Position numbers and translations under genes: made by a program
The notes under the pieces: model-generated
What the model was told of the DNA's origin: nothing
The model's input: only the letters and a program-made list of their open reading frames with translations
Database searches by the model: none
Part shown: positions 1 to 6,655 of the stretch, piece after piece
Layout of the letters: each line of letters opens with the position of its first letter
Position numbering within the stretch: the first letter of the stretch is position 1
NCBI GenBank assembly: GCA_031280115.1
Contig: JAITHF010000144.1
Coordinates: 1 to 8,376, forward strand
Origin: Spirochaetaceae bacterium
Lineage (GTDB): Bacteria; Spirochaetota; Spirochaetia; Treponematales; Breznakiellaceae
Length of the DNA stretch: 8,376 nucleotides
Reading direction: 5' to 3'

Positions 1-591
1 CTTGACGGCGCTACGCTGACCTTGGGAGAGACGGCGATACTCGGCCTTCCTGCCACCGGCACTGCTGTGGGTATCAATGTGGGAGCCACCGCGGAGAAGA
101 AGTTCACCATCAGAGGCGCGAGTAGCGCCTCCACCTTGGCCGCCGGCGCTGACGGCACCGGCACGGTGTCCTTCCAGGGCCTTGCGGCGGGCAGCAAAAT
201 CCTCGGGAGCGCCACCACCGCGACCCTTGCCGGCGCTGGCGATGATTTGACCATCGCGGTCGGCGCGAACAGCGTGGTTATCGAGCGCGTGGAAATCAAC
301 CTGACCAGTAATGGCGCGATTACCATCGCAAACAGCGGCGTCCTCACCCTGAACGGCGCGGCCGCGACGATAAAGCTGGGAGCTGAAACGACCGCAATGG
401 GTGGTAATGCCAATAGAAAAATTCCAAATGCCACTATTGGAGCTAATCTTATAATATGGGCGAGCGCAGATGGAACCGGGGGCAGTGATGGTGACGGTGT
501 AGATATTGGCAAAATTATCGGCGCGGATTCCGCCAATACCCTCACAGGTACTGGCGCTATTACTCTTAATGCGGCAACAGTGAACGCGTAA
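1..591 (+). CDS. C-terminal fragment of a repetitive Ala/Gly/Thr-rich surface-type protein
   Basis: The reading frame is open from the first base of the window (reading LDGATLTLGET...) to a TAA at 589-591, so about 196 residues of a longer protein are visible and its true start lies upstream. A TTG at 22 is in frame but is not a convincing start because the same repetitive composition continues on its left. The protein is dominated by Ala, Gly, Thr, Leu, Ile and Asn, has almost no aromatic residues and no Cys, and alternates short hydrophobic strands with G/N/T turns (for example VVIERVEINLTSNGAITIAN and GVLTLNGAAATIKLG). That pattern is typical of beta-solenoid or adhesin-like extracellular proteins. 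No catalytic motif, LPXTG or autotransporter barrel is seen in this tail. I do not recognise a named family. An exported surface or adhesin role is inference from composition only. Confidence 0.7.
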   Translation, partial: LDGATLTLGETAILGLPATGTAVGINVGATAEKKFTIRGASSASTLAAGADGTGTVSFQGLAAGSKILGSATTATLAGAGDDLTIAVGANSVVIERVEINLTSNGAITIANSGVLTLNGAAATIKLGAETTAMGGNANRKIPNATIGANLIIWASADGTGGSDGDGVDIGKIIGADSANTLTGTGAITLNAATVNA

Positions 592-634
592 TCCTGTGTA
601 GGGCGCTGCGCGGGGGGAAAAATATGGGGGGTCT

Positions 635-671
635 TTGAAACAGCCTTCGGCTGCCCCCCAAACCCCCCACC
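635..671 (+). repeat. Dispersed REP-like hairpin element, copy 1
   Basis: The core TTGAAA-CAGCC-ttc-GGCTG is followed by a C-rich tail CCCCCCAAACCCCCCACC. The core hairpin (641-653) is a perfect 5-bp stem with a 3-base loop. The core and tail match the reverse complement of 8077-8110 with only a few differences, and the core recurs at 800-818. Recurrence in separate non-coding gaps with a conserved stem resembles a REP/MITE-like intergenic repeat. Family identity is unknown. Confidence 0.75.
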
Positions 672-799
672 GGCGCGGCGTGCTTTGAGCCGGCGCCCTT
701 TCGGGAGCGCGGTGAGGCGGGGCGTGAGGGTTGTGACTAAAATCGCAAACCCTCTCGCAACAGGAAGCACGTGAATCCCCCGCAGGGGGCGCAGGGGGC

Positions 800-820
800 T
801 TGAAACAGCCTGCGGCTGTA
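800..820 (+). repeat. Dispersed hairpin element, copy 2 (short form)
   Basis: TTGAAA at 800-805 is followed by CAGCC-tgc-GGCTG at 806-818. Stem and 5' flank are identical to copy 1, while the loop differs (tgc instead of ttc) and the C-rich tail is missing. The stem is kept while the loop varies. This copy lies directly upstream of the TPR lipoprotein gene. Confidence 0.65.
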
Positions 821-829
821 TGGTATAGT
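800..829 (+). promoter_or_regulatory. Possible promoter of the TPR lipoprotein gene
   Basis: A TTGAAA hexamer (800-805) is separated by 18 bp from TATAGT (824-829), a plausible sigma70-type pair about 50 bases before the start codon at 881. The -35 hexamer belongs to the hairpin element and the spacer holds its palindrome, so the repeat may supply or control the promoter. A TATAAA at 851-856 is an alternative -10 but has no good -35 at proper spacing. Confidence 0.35.
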
Positions 830-880
830 TAGATTGTTCGTTCTAAAAACTATAAAAAAGCACTACAGAGGAGAACTCTT

Positions 881-3094
881 ATGAAGCAATCTGATTATGC
901 CGCCGTCCTGCTTGCCGGGGTGCTGCTCGCCGGATGCGCCGGAACCGCCAAGACCAGCGGGCCCCAACCGGCGGCAGACCTGCAAGAGGCCGAAGTGGTA
1001 ACGGAAGCCGAAATCGAAGCCGAAGCCGAAGCGGCAGCGCTGGAGAACGAGGGGGCCGGGCAAGATCCCGCGGAAGCAGCAGCGGACTATCTTGCGGAAG
1101 GGGAAAACGCCTTCAAAGCAGGCCAGTACGATGAAGCAATCCAAGCGCTTGACCGCGCGGCGGCGCTCCATAAGGAAGGACGGGCCTATTTCTACCGAGG
1201 GAACGCGCTCTTTTATAAAGAAGATTTTGCGAAGGCCGCAGAAGACTACACTGCGGCGCTGGAAGATCCAGACTTCGGGGAGAAACTGTACGCCTATTAT
1301 AACCGCGGCGCCGCGTACGACGCCCTGGGAAATCCTGACAAAGCTATCGAAGACTATACGGCGGCGCTGCGGATAGACCCGAACTTCGTGTACGCCCTTA
1401 ATAACCGGGGGCTTGCTAACGCCCGTAAAGGCGCCGCTGACCAGGCCATTGAGGACTTTAACATGGCTGTTGACGTTGACCCTCAGTGCGCGGCAGCCAT
1501 GAATAACCGCGGGCTTGTGTATATGGATCGAAAGGATTACGACTCGGCCATCGAAGACTTTAACCGGGCGCTTCAAATTGACCCCAGCTTTATCTATATG
1601 GCCGATACTCAGGGCATTATGTATAAAAACAAGGCGCCGGCGGAACAAACTGAAGGGGCGGGGCAGCGGGAACCTTCGCTCTTTCTTGAACTGCGGAATA
1701 ACCGCGGCACTGCGTATTCCCGCAAGGGCGAGACGGATAAGGCCCTGGACGACTATAATACAGCATTGAAAATCAACCCGCGCTTTCTAAGCGCCTTAAA
1801 CCACCGAGGGGATATCTTTCTTCAGCAGGAAGATTACGACCGCGCTATCGCGGACTATACTGCGGCACACCGCGTGGACCGGCATGATATTCACGCCCTC
1901 AACAGCCGGGGGCTTGCGTTTCTCTATAAACAAGACTATGAACACGCTGTGGCGGACTTTAACCGGATACTTCAACTAGACCCCGCCCATGTGGGGGCCC
2001 TCACCAACCGGGGGGTGGCGCGAAAAAACAAGGGCGAATACGAAGCGGCTGTGGCGGACTACAGCAAGGCCCTCCAGATAGCGCCGGCACATCAGGACGC
2101 GCTGAATAACCGGGGGGCGGCGTATACCCAGCAGGGGCGGTACGACCTTGCTATAAAAGACCACAGCGAGGCGCTGAAAGCGGACCCGCAGGATACTACG
2201 GCCCTGACGAACCGGGGGATTGCCTATTCCCGTACCGGCGCCTATGACACGGCTATACGAGACTTCAATGCGGCGCTCCAGATTGATCCCGCAGATACGG
2301 TGGCCTTAAACCAGCGGGGTATCGCCTATTTCCGCAAAGGGGACGATGAACAGGCTTTGAGCGATTACAGCCTGGCGCTTATCTATAATCCCAGAGACCC
2401 TGCGGCGCTGACCAACCGGGGGCGTATCTATATGTCCCGGGAAGATTACGACCTTGCTATACAAGACTTTAACGGGGCGCTTCAGATCAATCCTGCCTAT
2501 GTAGACGCCCTTGACAGCCGCGGCACCGCGTACAGCGGCAAAGGGGATACGGATAGGGCGCTTGCGGACTATAATGCGGCGCTGAAAGCGGATCCGCGCT
2601 TTGTAAGCGCGTTAAGCAATCGGGGGGTGCTCTATGATAAACTCGGCCAGTATGACAAGGCTATCGCGGACTATAACGCGGCGCTTCAGATACAGAGCCG
2701 CTTTGCCGCGGCGCTGAACAACCGGGGCTTCGCGTATTACCATAAAGGGGACTACGCCCGGGCCATCGCGGATTACAGCGCGGCGCTTCAGATACAGCCG
2801 CGCTTTGCGCCGGCGCTGAACAACCGGGGCGCGGCGTATTACGAGCGGGGGGATATTGACCAGGCTATCGCGGACTGGAGCGAGCTTTTACGCATACAGC
2901 CGGCGCATAGCGCGGCGTTAAGCAACCGAGGGGACGCCTATTCCCGCAAAGGGGAGTATAACCGCGCGATTGTGGACTACAGCGCGGTATTGCGGCTCAA
3001 TCCCAATAACCTTACGGCCAGGCACAATCTTGAAAGGGTGCAGACCCGCCAGGCTGCCGCCAGCGCCGGGAATGGATCCGCGGCGGCCCGTTAA
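881..3094 (+). CDS. TPR-repeat lipoprotein (about 18 TPR units)
   Basis: This 737-residue protein starts at an ATG preceded by a good AGAGGAGA ribosome site. Residues 1-19 form a short lipoprotein signal with lipobox L16-A-G-C19, so it is probably exported and lipid-anchored. Residues 33-60 are an acidic Glu/Ala linker. From about 67 to 710 it is almost entirely 34-residue TPR units with the signature NRGxAYxxKGxYDxAIxDYxxAL, about 18 in number. After unit 5 (about 238-270) the pattern breaks: a half unit is followed by about 20 non-TPR residues, splitting the solenoid into blocks of roughly 5 and 13. The Ala/Ser-rich tail (about 711-737) carries no domain. TPR solenoids are protein-binding scaffolds; the partner cannot be deduced here. 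No enzyme domain is present. The gene appears to stand alone, since the next gene has its own promoter. Confidence 0.95.
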   Translation: MKQSDYAAVLLAGVLLAGCAGTAKTSGPQPAADLQEAEVVTEAEIEAEAEAAALENEGAGQDPAEAAADYLAEGENAFKAGQYDEAIQALDRAAALHKEGRAYFYRGNALFYKEDFAKAAEDYTAALEDPDFGEKLYAYYNRGAAYDALGNPDKAIEDYTAALRIDPNFVYALNNRGLANARKGAADQAIEDFNMAVDVDPQCAAAMNNRGLVYMDRKDYDSAIEDFNRALQIDPSFIYMADTQGIMYKNKAPAEQTEGAGQREPSLFLELRNNRGTAYSRKGETDKALDDYNTALKINPRFLSALNHRGDIFLQQEDYDRAIADYTAAHRVDRHDIHALNSRGLAFLYKQDYEHAVADFNRILQLDPAHVGALTNRGVARKNKGEYEAAVADYSKALQIAPAHQDALNNRGAAYTQQGRYDLAIKDHSEALKADPQDTTALTNRGIAYSRTGAYDTAIRDFNAALQIDPADTVALNQRGIAYFRKGDDEQALSDYSLALIYNPRDPAALTNRGRIYMSREDYDLAIQDFNGALQINPAYVDALDSRGTAYSGKGDTDRALADYNAALKADPRFVSALSNRGVLYDKLGQYDKAIADYNAALQIQSRFAAALNNRGFAYYHKGDYARAIADYSAALQIQPRFAPALNNRGAAYYERGDIDQAIADWSELLRIQPAHSAALSNRGDAYSRKGEYNRAIVDYSAVLRLNPNNLTARHNLERVQTRQAAASAGNGSAAAR

Positions 3095-3115
3095 ACCAAC
3101 CAATCCCAGGGCGCC

Positions 3116-3144
3116 TTGACAGGATAGAAGGGGTAAGGTACTAT
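3116..3144 (+). promoter_or_regulatory. Sigma70-type promoter upstream of pduL
   Basis: A perfect TTGACA -35 box (3116-3121) is separated by exactly 17 bp from TACTAT (3139-3144). The pduL start codon follows at 3176, preceded by an AAAGGAG ribosome site at 3162-3168. The 81-base gap after the TPR stop codon shows no T-tract terminator, so some read-through from upstream is possible. TATATT at 3142-3147 would be a better -10 sequence but sits at 20 bp spacing. Confidence 0.65.
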
Positions 3145-3175
3145 ATTCAGATATTACCCTTAAAGGAGTAGAAAC

Positions 3176-3754
3176 ATGAGCTATAAAGTTGAAATTGGTA
3201 TTTCAAATAAGCATGTGCATTTAAGCGACGGGGATCTGGCGAAGTTGTTCGGCCCGAGCCATAAGCTGACCGTCAAAAAAGAACTGAAACAGCCCGGGCA
3301 GTTCGCCTCTGACGAGCTGGTTGACGTGGTGGGGCCCAAGGGAACCCTCAAAGGCATCCGCGTTCTCGGCCCTACCCGCAAGGAATCCCAGGTCGAACTC
3401 TCAATGACCGACGCGCGGCAGATCGGGCTTTCCCTTCCGGTGCGGGAGTCAGGGAAACTCGACGGCAGCCCGGGAGTAAAGCTCATAGGGCCCGCCGGCG
3501 AGGTTGACCTTGCAAAAGGCGCGATTATCGCCCTGCGGCATATCCATCTCTCGCCGGCGCAGGCCGCTGAAGCAGGCGTCAAAGATACTGAGATGGTGGA
3601 TGTCAAAACCTCCGGCACAAGGCCGGTGATCTTTCAAAACGTGCTCATCCGTTCAGGCGACGCCCACACCAGAGAATTCCATGTTGATACTGACGAGGGA
3701 AACGCCGCGGGTATCAAAAACGACGAATTCGTGGAAATCATCCCAAAGAAATAA
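3176..3754 (+). CDS. pduL: PduL-type phosphate acyltransferase (phosphotransacetylase/phosphotransbutyrylase)
   Basis: The PduL family transfers acyl groups between CoA and phosphate (acetyl-CoA or propanoyl-CoA to the acyl-phosphate) and is unrelated to classical Pta. The 192 residues show both family halves: the first HVHL motif (H13, H15), SQVELS with E74, the second RHIHLS motif (H122, H124), and FHVDTDEGNAAGI with H169 near the C terminus. These His/Glu positions correspond to metal ligands in the family. The protein starts directly at the first beta strand (SYKVEIGISNKHVH), so it lacks the roughly 20-residue N-terminal helix that targets PduL to bacterial microcompartments, and no shell gene lies nearby. 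It is therefore probably the cytosolic housekeeping Pta, making acetyl-phosphate for acetate kinase. Start choice is firm: AAAGGAG lies 7 bases upstream. It leads a rightward cluster; the next gene begins within about 12 bases of its stop. Confidence 0.95.
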   Translation: MSYKVEIGISNKHVHLSDGDLAKLFGPSHKLTVKKELKQPGQFASDELVDVVGPKGTLKGIRVLGPTRKESQVELSMTDARQIGLSLPVRESGKLDGSPGVKLIGPAGEVDLAKGAIIALRHIHLSPAQAAEAGVKDTEMVDVKTSGTRPVIFQNVLIRSGDAHTREFHVDTDEGNAAGIKNDEFVEIIPKK

Positions 3755-3765
3755 CCCCTGATACC

Positions 3766-4395
3766 ATTGAGGATCTGCGGGAAACCTACGCGCGTATCAA
3801 GCCGGAAATCGAAAAGAAACTGGCAGGGTTTTCCGCACTGTGGGATCAGGGAGCTGACCTTGAACTCTTTCAGGAACTGTGCTTCTGTACCTGTACGCCC
3901 CAAACCAGCGCCCATCGCGGCTGGGCGGCGGCGTGTACGCTCCTTGAACGGGGCTTCTTGGCGCACGGCAGCGCCGAACAGGTCGGGGCGGTTCTGCGGG
4001 AATGCGGGGTGCGCTTTCATAACCACAAGGCGCGGTATATCACGGAAAACCGCGAAACCTTTTACCCGCATACCAAAAAGCGCCTTGCCCGGATCCTTGA
4101 GCAGGACGACCCGCACGGGGCCCTGGCCGCCAGAGTCGCGGGCTGGGGCATGAAAGAAGCCGCGCATTTTATGCGGAATATCGGCTTCGGACACGTTTCG
4201 AGCATTCTCGACCGGCACATCCTGCGCCGGCTCGCGGGTTGCGGCGTGATACCGTCGATACCGAAGACCCTTTCGCCGGCGCGGTACCGGAACATAGACC
4301 AGGCCATGAAAGCCTTCGCAGCGGCTTGCGGCATCCCGCTTGCGGCGCTGGATTTCGTGTTCTGGTACCAAGAAACCGGCGAGCTTTTTAAGTAA
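3766..4395 (+). CDS. ogg: Ogg2-type 8-oxoguanine DNA glycosylase/AP lyase, non-canonical start
   Basis: The enzyme excises 8-oxoguanine from DNA and cleaves the abasic strand. The frame reads IEDLRETYARIKPEIEKK, then ELCFCTCTPQTSAHRGWAAA (family core), GMKEAAHFMRNIGF with the expected Schiff-base lysine, and SSILDRHIL with the catalytic Asp of the helix-hairpin-helix glycosylases. The final residue is Lys (ETGELFK), a hallmark of Ogg2 enzymes used for 8-oxoG recognition. The frame has no ATG, GTG or TTG between the upstream in-frame stop (3691-3693) and the conserved region. Candidate starts are ATT at 3766 (used here) and ATA at 3751, which overlaps the pduL TAA. The TTG at 3958 would delete about 64 residues, including conserved core. 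Neither early candidate has a clear ribosome site, so translation may depend on coupling to pduL. A sequencing error or start-codon mutation is the main alternative. Confidence 0.85.
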   Translation: MEDLRETYARIKPEIEKKLAGFSALWDQGADLELFQELCFCTCTPQTSAHRGWAAACTLLERGFLAHGSAEQVGAVLRECGVRFHNHKARYITENRETFYPHTKKRLARILEQDDPHGALAARVAGWGMKEAAHFMRNIGFGHVSSILDRHILRRLAGCGVIPSIPKTLSPARYRNIDQAMKAFAAACGIPLAALDFVFWYQETGELFK

Positions 4396-4438
4396 CGCCG
4401 GCGTTGATTAAAAAGCGAGATTATTTTACAGTAGCGGT

Positions 4439-5275
4439 ATGAAAGAAATGAAAGATTTGGAGCATATCAGATCTAAAGCGGCATTTATTATTGATATGGA
4501 CGGGGTTATCTACCACGGGAACCAGCTTCTGCGCGGGGCCCCTGAGTTTGTGGACTGGCTTTCAGAAAACAGCAAAGCCTTTCTCTTCTTAACCAATTCA
4601 AGCGAACGCTCCCCTTTGGAACTCTCTCAGAAACTGGCGCGGCTGGGGATTATGGTGGATCCAGAGCATTTTTACACCAGCGCCCTTGCGACCGCGAGTT
4701 TTCTCGCGTCCCAGTGTCCGGGCGGCTCGGTGTACGTTATAGGCGAACCCGGGCTTATTCAGGCGCTGTACGAGGCGGGGTTCACTATGAACAACGTAAA
4801 TCCCGACTACGTGGTGGTAGGCGAGGGGCGGGGCTACAGCCTTGAGACATTGGAACGGGCGGTTAAGCTGGTTAATAGCGGGGCGCGGCTCATCGGCACC
4901 AATCCTGATCTCACCGGCCCTGTGGAAGGCGGGATAGTGCCGGCCTGCGGCGCACTGGTTTCTCCTATTCAGCTTGCCACCAATACTAAGGCGTATTTTG
5001 TGGGCAAGCCCAATCCGCTCATCATGCGCCACGGGCTGCGCCGGCTCAACAGCCGGCGGGAAGACACGGCCATTATTGGGGACCGGATGGATACGGACAT
5101 TGTGGCCGGCGTAGAATCGGAGATTGAGACTATTCTGGTTCTCTCAGGGGTTACGTCCTTGCCGGACATCCCCCGTTTTCCCTACCAGCCCAAACATATT
5201 CTCGAAGGCGTATTTGAAATCCCCATCCCCCCTGCCCCTGCAAAAGACTCAACAGCTCATCATACAGCCGGTTGA
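4439..5275 (+). CDS. HAD-superfamily hydrolase, NagD-like (subclass IIA) phosphatase
   Basis: This 278-residue protein has all four HAD motifs: motif I DMDGVIYHG (D19 nucleophile, D21 acid/base), motif II LTNSS (T52), motif III K190 in YFVGKPNP, and motif IV IIGDRMDTD (D215, D220) for Mg2+. Between motifs II and III lies the alpha/beta C2 cap with the NagD-type signature GTNPDLTGPVEGGIVPACGAL (split around residues 153-173), which places it with NagD, PNPase-like and sugar/nucleotide phosphatases. The physiological substrate cannot be assigned; the family is broad and often serves metabolite repair or nucleotide dephosphorylation. The start at 4439 has only a weak ribosome site (a second ATG at 4448 is equally possible). 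The last 20 residues are Pro/Ala/His-rich and look disordered. It follows ogg by 43 bases and probably shares its transcript. Confidence 0.92.
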   Translation: MKEMKDLEHIRSKAAFIIDMDGVIYHGNQLLRGAPEFVDWLSENSKAFLFLTNSSERSPLELSQKLARLGIMVDPEHFYTSALATASFLASQCPGGSVYVIGEPGLIQALYEAGFTMNNVNPDYVVVGEGRGYSLETLERAVKLVNSGARLIGTNPDLTGPVEGGIVPACGALVSPIQLATNTKAYFVGKPNPLIMRHGLRRLNSRREDTAIIGDRMDTDIVAGVESEIETILVLSGVTSLPDIPRFPYQPKHILEGVFEIPIPPAPAKDSTAHHTAG

Positions 5276-5377
5276 AACGCGCGCCTTCCTTTTTTTCTTG
5301 CTTGTTCCTTTTCCTTCGCGCCGCCCCTCACCGCGCTTTGACCGCGCACAGGCGCGGCGCAGGAAGCCGCCGGAGGC

Positions 5378-5411
5378 GGCGCGGAGGGGCCTTTTATCCC
5401 CCTCCAGCGCC
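5378..5411. terminator. Strong hairpin in the convergent gap (possible bidirectional transcript end)
   Basis: Bases 5378-5389 pair with 5399-5411 to give a 12-bp GC-rich stem with one bulged A (5406) and a 9-base loop. It begins three bases after the symporter stop codon on the minus strand and lies about 100 bases beyond the HAD stop on the plus strand. Two further hairpins are adjacent: CCGCGC-acag-GCGCGG (5342-5357) and GCCGCC-gga-GGCGGC (5366-5380, which overlaps and would compete). There is no U-tract immediately after the stem on either strand, so it may be a 3'-end protecting structure or a Rho-assisted end, not a classic intrinsic terminator. A T-rich stretch at 5285-5315 lies nearer the HAD gene. 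Confidence 0.45.
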
Positions 5412-5414
5412 GGC

Positions 5415-6602
5415 TTAGAGGGCGATCTCCATCTTTTGCTCGCCAATATGATGTTTTTCCACGTAGCCTGTGAGTATCAGCGTAAGCGCGCCGTCGCCGG
5501 TTACGTTGCAAGCAGTGCCGAAACTGTCCTGCAAGGCAAAGATAGTAAGCATAAGGGCGGTTCCGTTCGGGTCAAACCCAAGAACGCTTACGATAAGCCC
5601 TAGGGAGGCCATGACCGTGCCGCCGGGCACCCCGGGAGCGGCAACGGCAAATATCCCCAGCAGCATACAGAACAAAATCATTGTCGGCAAGGCCGGCAAA
5701 CGGCCGTACAGAACCTGCGATACAGTCATCACGAAAAAACATTCAGTCAGAACCGAGCCGCAGAGGTGGACATTGGCGAACAGCGGCACTCCGAAGGCCA
5801 CCATGTCTTTGCGGAGCGCCGGAGACTTGTTCGCGCATTGCAGGGCTACCGACAAGGTTGCCGCAGACGACATGGTCCCGACAGCGGTGAGGTAGGCGGG
5901 CCCGTAATGGCGGATAACCTCAAAGGGGTTTTTCCTTGCATAGGCGCCGGCGATTCCGTACAGCAGGGCCATCCAGATATAATGCCCTGCAAGAACAATA
6001 AGTATCACGATCAGGAATACAGGCAGCTGTTTGGTGATAGACCCTTCATAGGCCAGCACCGAAAACGTACAGCCGATAAAAAAGGGCAAAAGGGGGATAA
6101 CCACGGTGGTAACGATAGAGATAACAATCTTCTGGAATTCATCCAGCAGATTTATGAACGTTTGAGCCTTGTTCCATGTGGCGGCAAGGCCCACCAGCAC
6201 GGCGGTAACAAGCGCGCTCATAACGGGCATAATCTGGGGAATCGCCAGGCGGAATACCTGTTCCGGCAGTTCCCTGTTGCCGCCCGGGTCGCTTACGATG
6301 TGCAGGTAGGGGATTATGCCGTAGCCGGCAAACGACGAGAAGAGCGCTGCGCCGGCGCTGGAACCATAGGCGATAACCAAGGCGATGCCGAGCAGTTTAG
6401 AGGCGTTTCCCCCCAGTTTGGTAATCGACGGGGCGATAAACCCGATGATGATGAGAGGGATACAGAACATGATAAGGTTGCTTAACAGGCTTTGTACCGT
6501 AATAAGCACCTGCATCACCGCCTCATTGGCCGCAAGGCCGATGAGAATACCCACGACAAGAGCCGCAACCAGACGGAAGGGCAGACTAGAAAAAAATTTC
6601 AT
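5415..6602 (-). CDS. DAACS (dicarboxylate/amino acid:cation symporter) family transporter, probably neutral amino acid
   Basis: This 395-residue, strongly hydrophobic inner-membrane protein has the GltPh/SstT-type fold: N-terminal scaffold helices, the serine-rich hairpin HP1 (MSSAATLS, 244-251), hairpin HP2 (GVPGG, 324-328) and a TM8 motif DSFGTACNVTGD (359-370). Aligned by eye to GltPh from memory, D359 matches the aspartate binding the substrate amino group, T363 matches T398, and N366 and D370 match the Na+-site residues N401 and D405. The position of R397, which binds the acidic side chain, is G362 here. That argues against glutamate/aspartate and for a neutral substrate such as serine or cysteine. 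An AGGAGG ribosome site (6608-6613) lies 5 bases from the ATG. It follows the cysteine desulfidase-like gene by 53 bases on the same strand, so import and breakdown of the same amino acid is the likely joint role. Exact substrate is inference. Confidence 0.92.
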   Translation of the reverse strand: MKFFSSLPFRLVAALVVGILIGLAANEAVMQVLITVQSLLSNLIMFCIPLIIIGFIAPSITKLGGNASKLLGIALVIAYGSSAGAALFSSFAGYGIIPYLHIVSDPGGNRELPEQVFRLAIPQIMPVMSALVTAVLVGLAATWNKAQTFINLLDEFQKIVISIVTTVVIPLLPFFIGCTFSVLAYEGSITKQLPVFLIVILIVLAGHYIWMALLYGIAGAYARKNPFEVIRHYGPAYLTAVGTMSSAATLSVALQCANKSPALRKDMVAFGVPLFANVHLCGSVLTECFFVMTVSQVLYGRLPALPTMILFCMLLGIFAVAAPGVPGGTVMASLGLIVSVLGFDPNGTALMLTIFALQDSFGTACNVTGDGALTLILTGYVEKHHIGEQKMEIAL

Positions 6603-6655
6603 ACGTTCCTCCTATTATTTTTTTTTATATTCACGGTCGAAACCGCGCTATCCCT

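Larger units (their letters stand above)
592..880. other. Intergenic region rich in GC hairpins
   Basis: This 289-base gap holds no convincing gene. It contains two copies of the dispersed hairpin element (635-671 and 800-818) and a G6 tract at 626-631 that could pair with the C6 tract at 654-659 around the first hairpin. A CCCCC-gca-GGGGG hairpin lies at 777-789, followed by a repeated gcaGGGGG at 791-798. An AT-rich stretch at 820-860 leads into the TPR gene. No T-tract terminator follows the upstream gene. Confidence 0.7.

Noticed and set aside
863..1648. Long antisense ORF (261 codons) opposite the TPR gene
   Set aside because: It is a shadow of GC-rich repeated codons. The plus frame has a lipobox, a ribosome site and clear TPR units; the antisense product has no recognisable features.
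3740..3766. Programmed -1 frameshift joining pduL to ogg
   Set aside because: The sequence before the pduL stop is not a classic heptameric slippery site and both proteins look complete on their own. A non-AUG start is simpler.
3767..4153. Plus-strand ORF beginning with TTG at 3767
   Set aside because: It is out of frame with the conserved Ogg2 sequence, Arg/Pro-rich and family-less. The overlapping frame holds the real gene.
3634..4371. Antisense ORF of 245 codons opposite ogg
   Set aside because: The plus strand encodes conserved Ogg2 motifs through the same region; the antisense translation has no family features.
4394..4405. Palindrome AACGCCGGCGTT at the ogg stop codon, considered as a terminator
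   Set aside because: As RNA it gives only a short stem and is followed by A-rich rather than U-rich sequence. The next gene is close and co-directional, so termination is unlikely.
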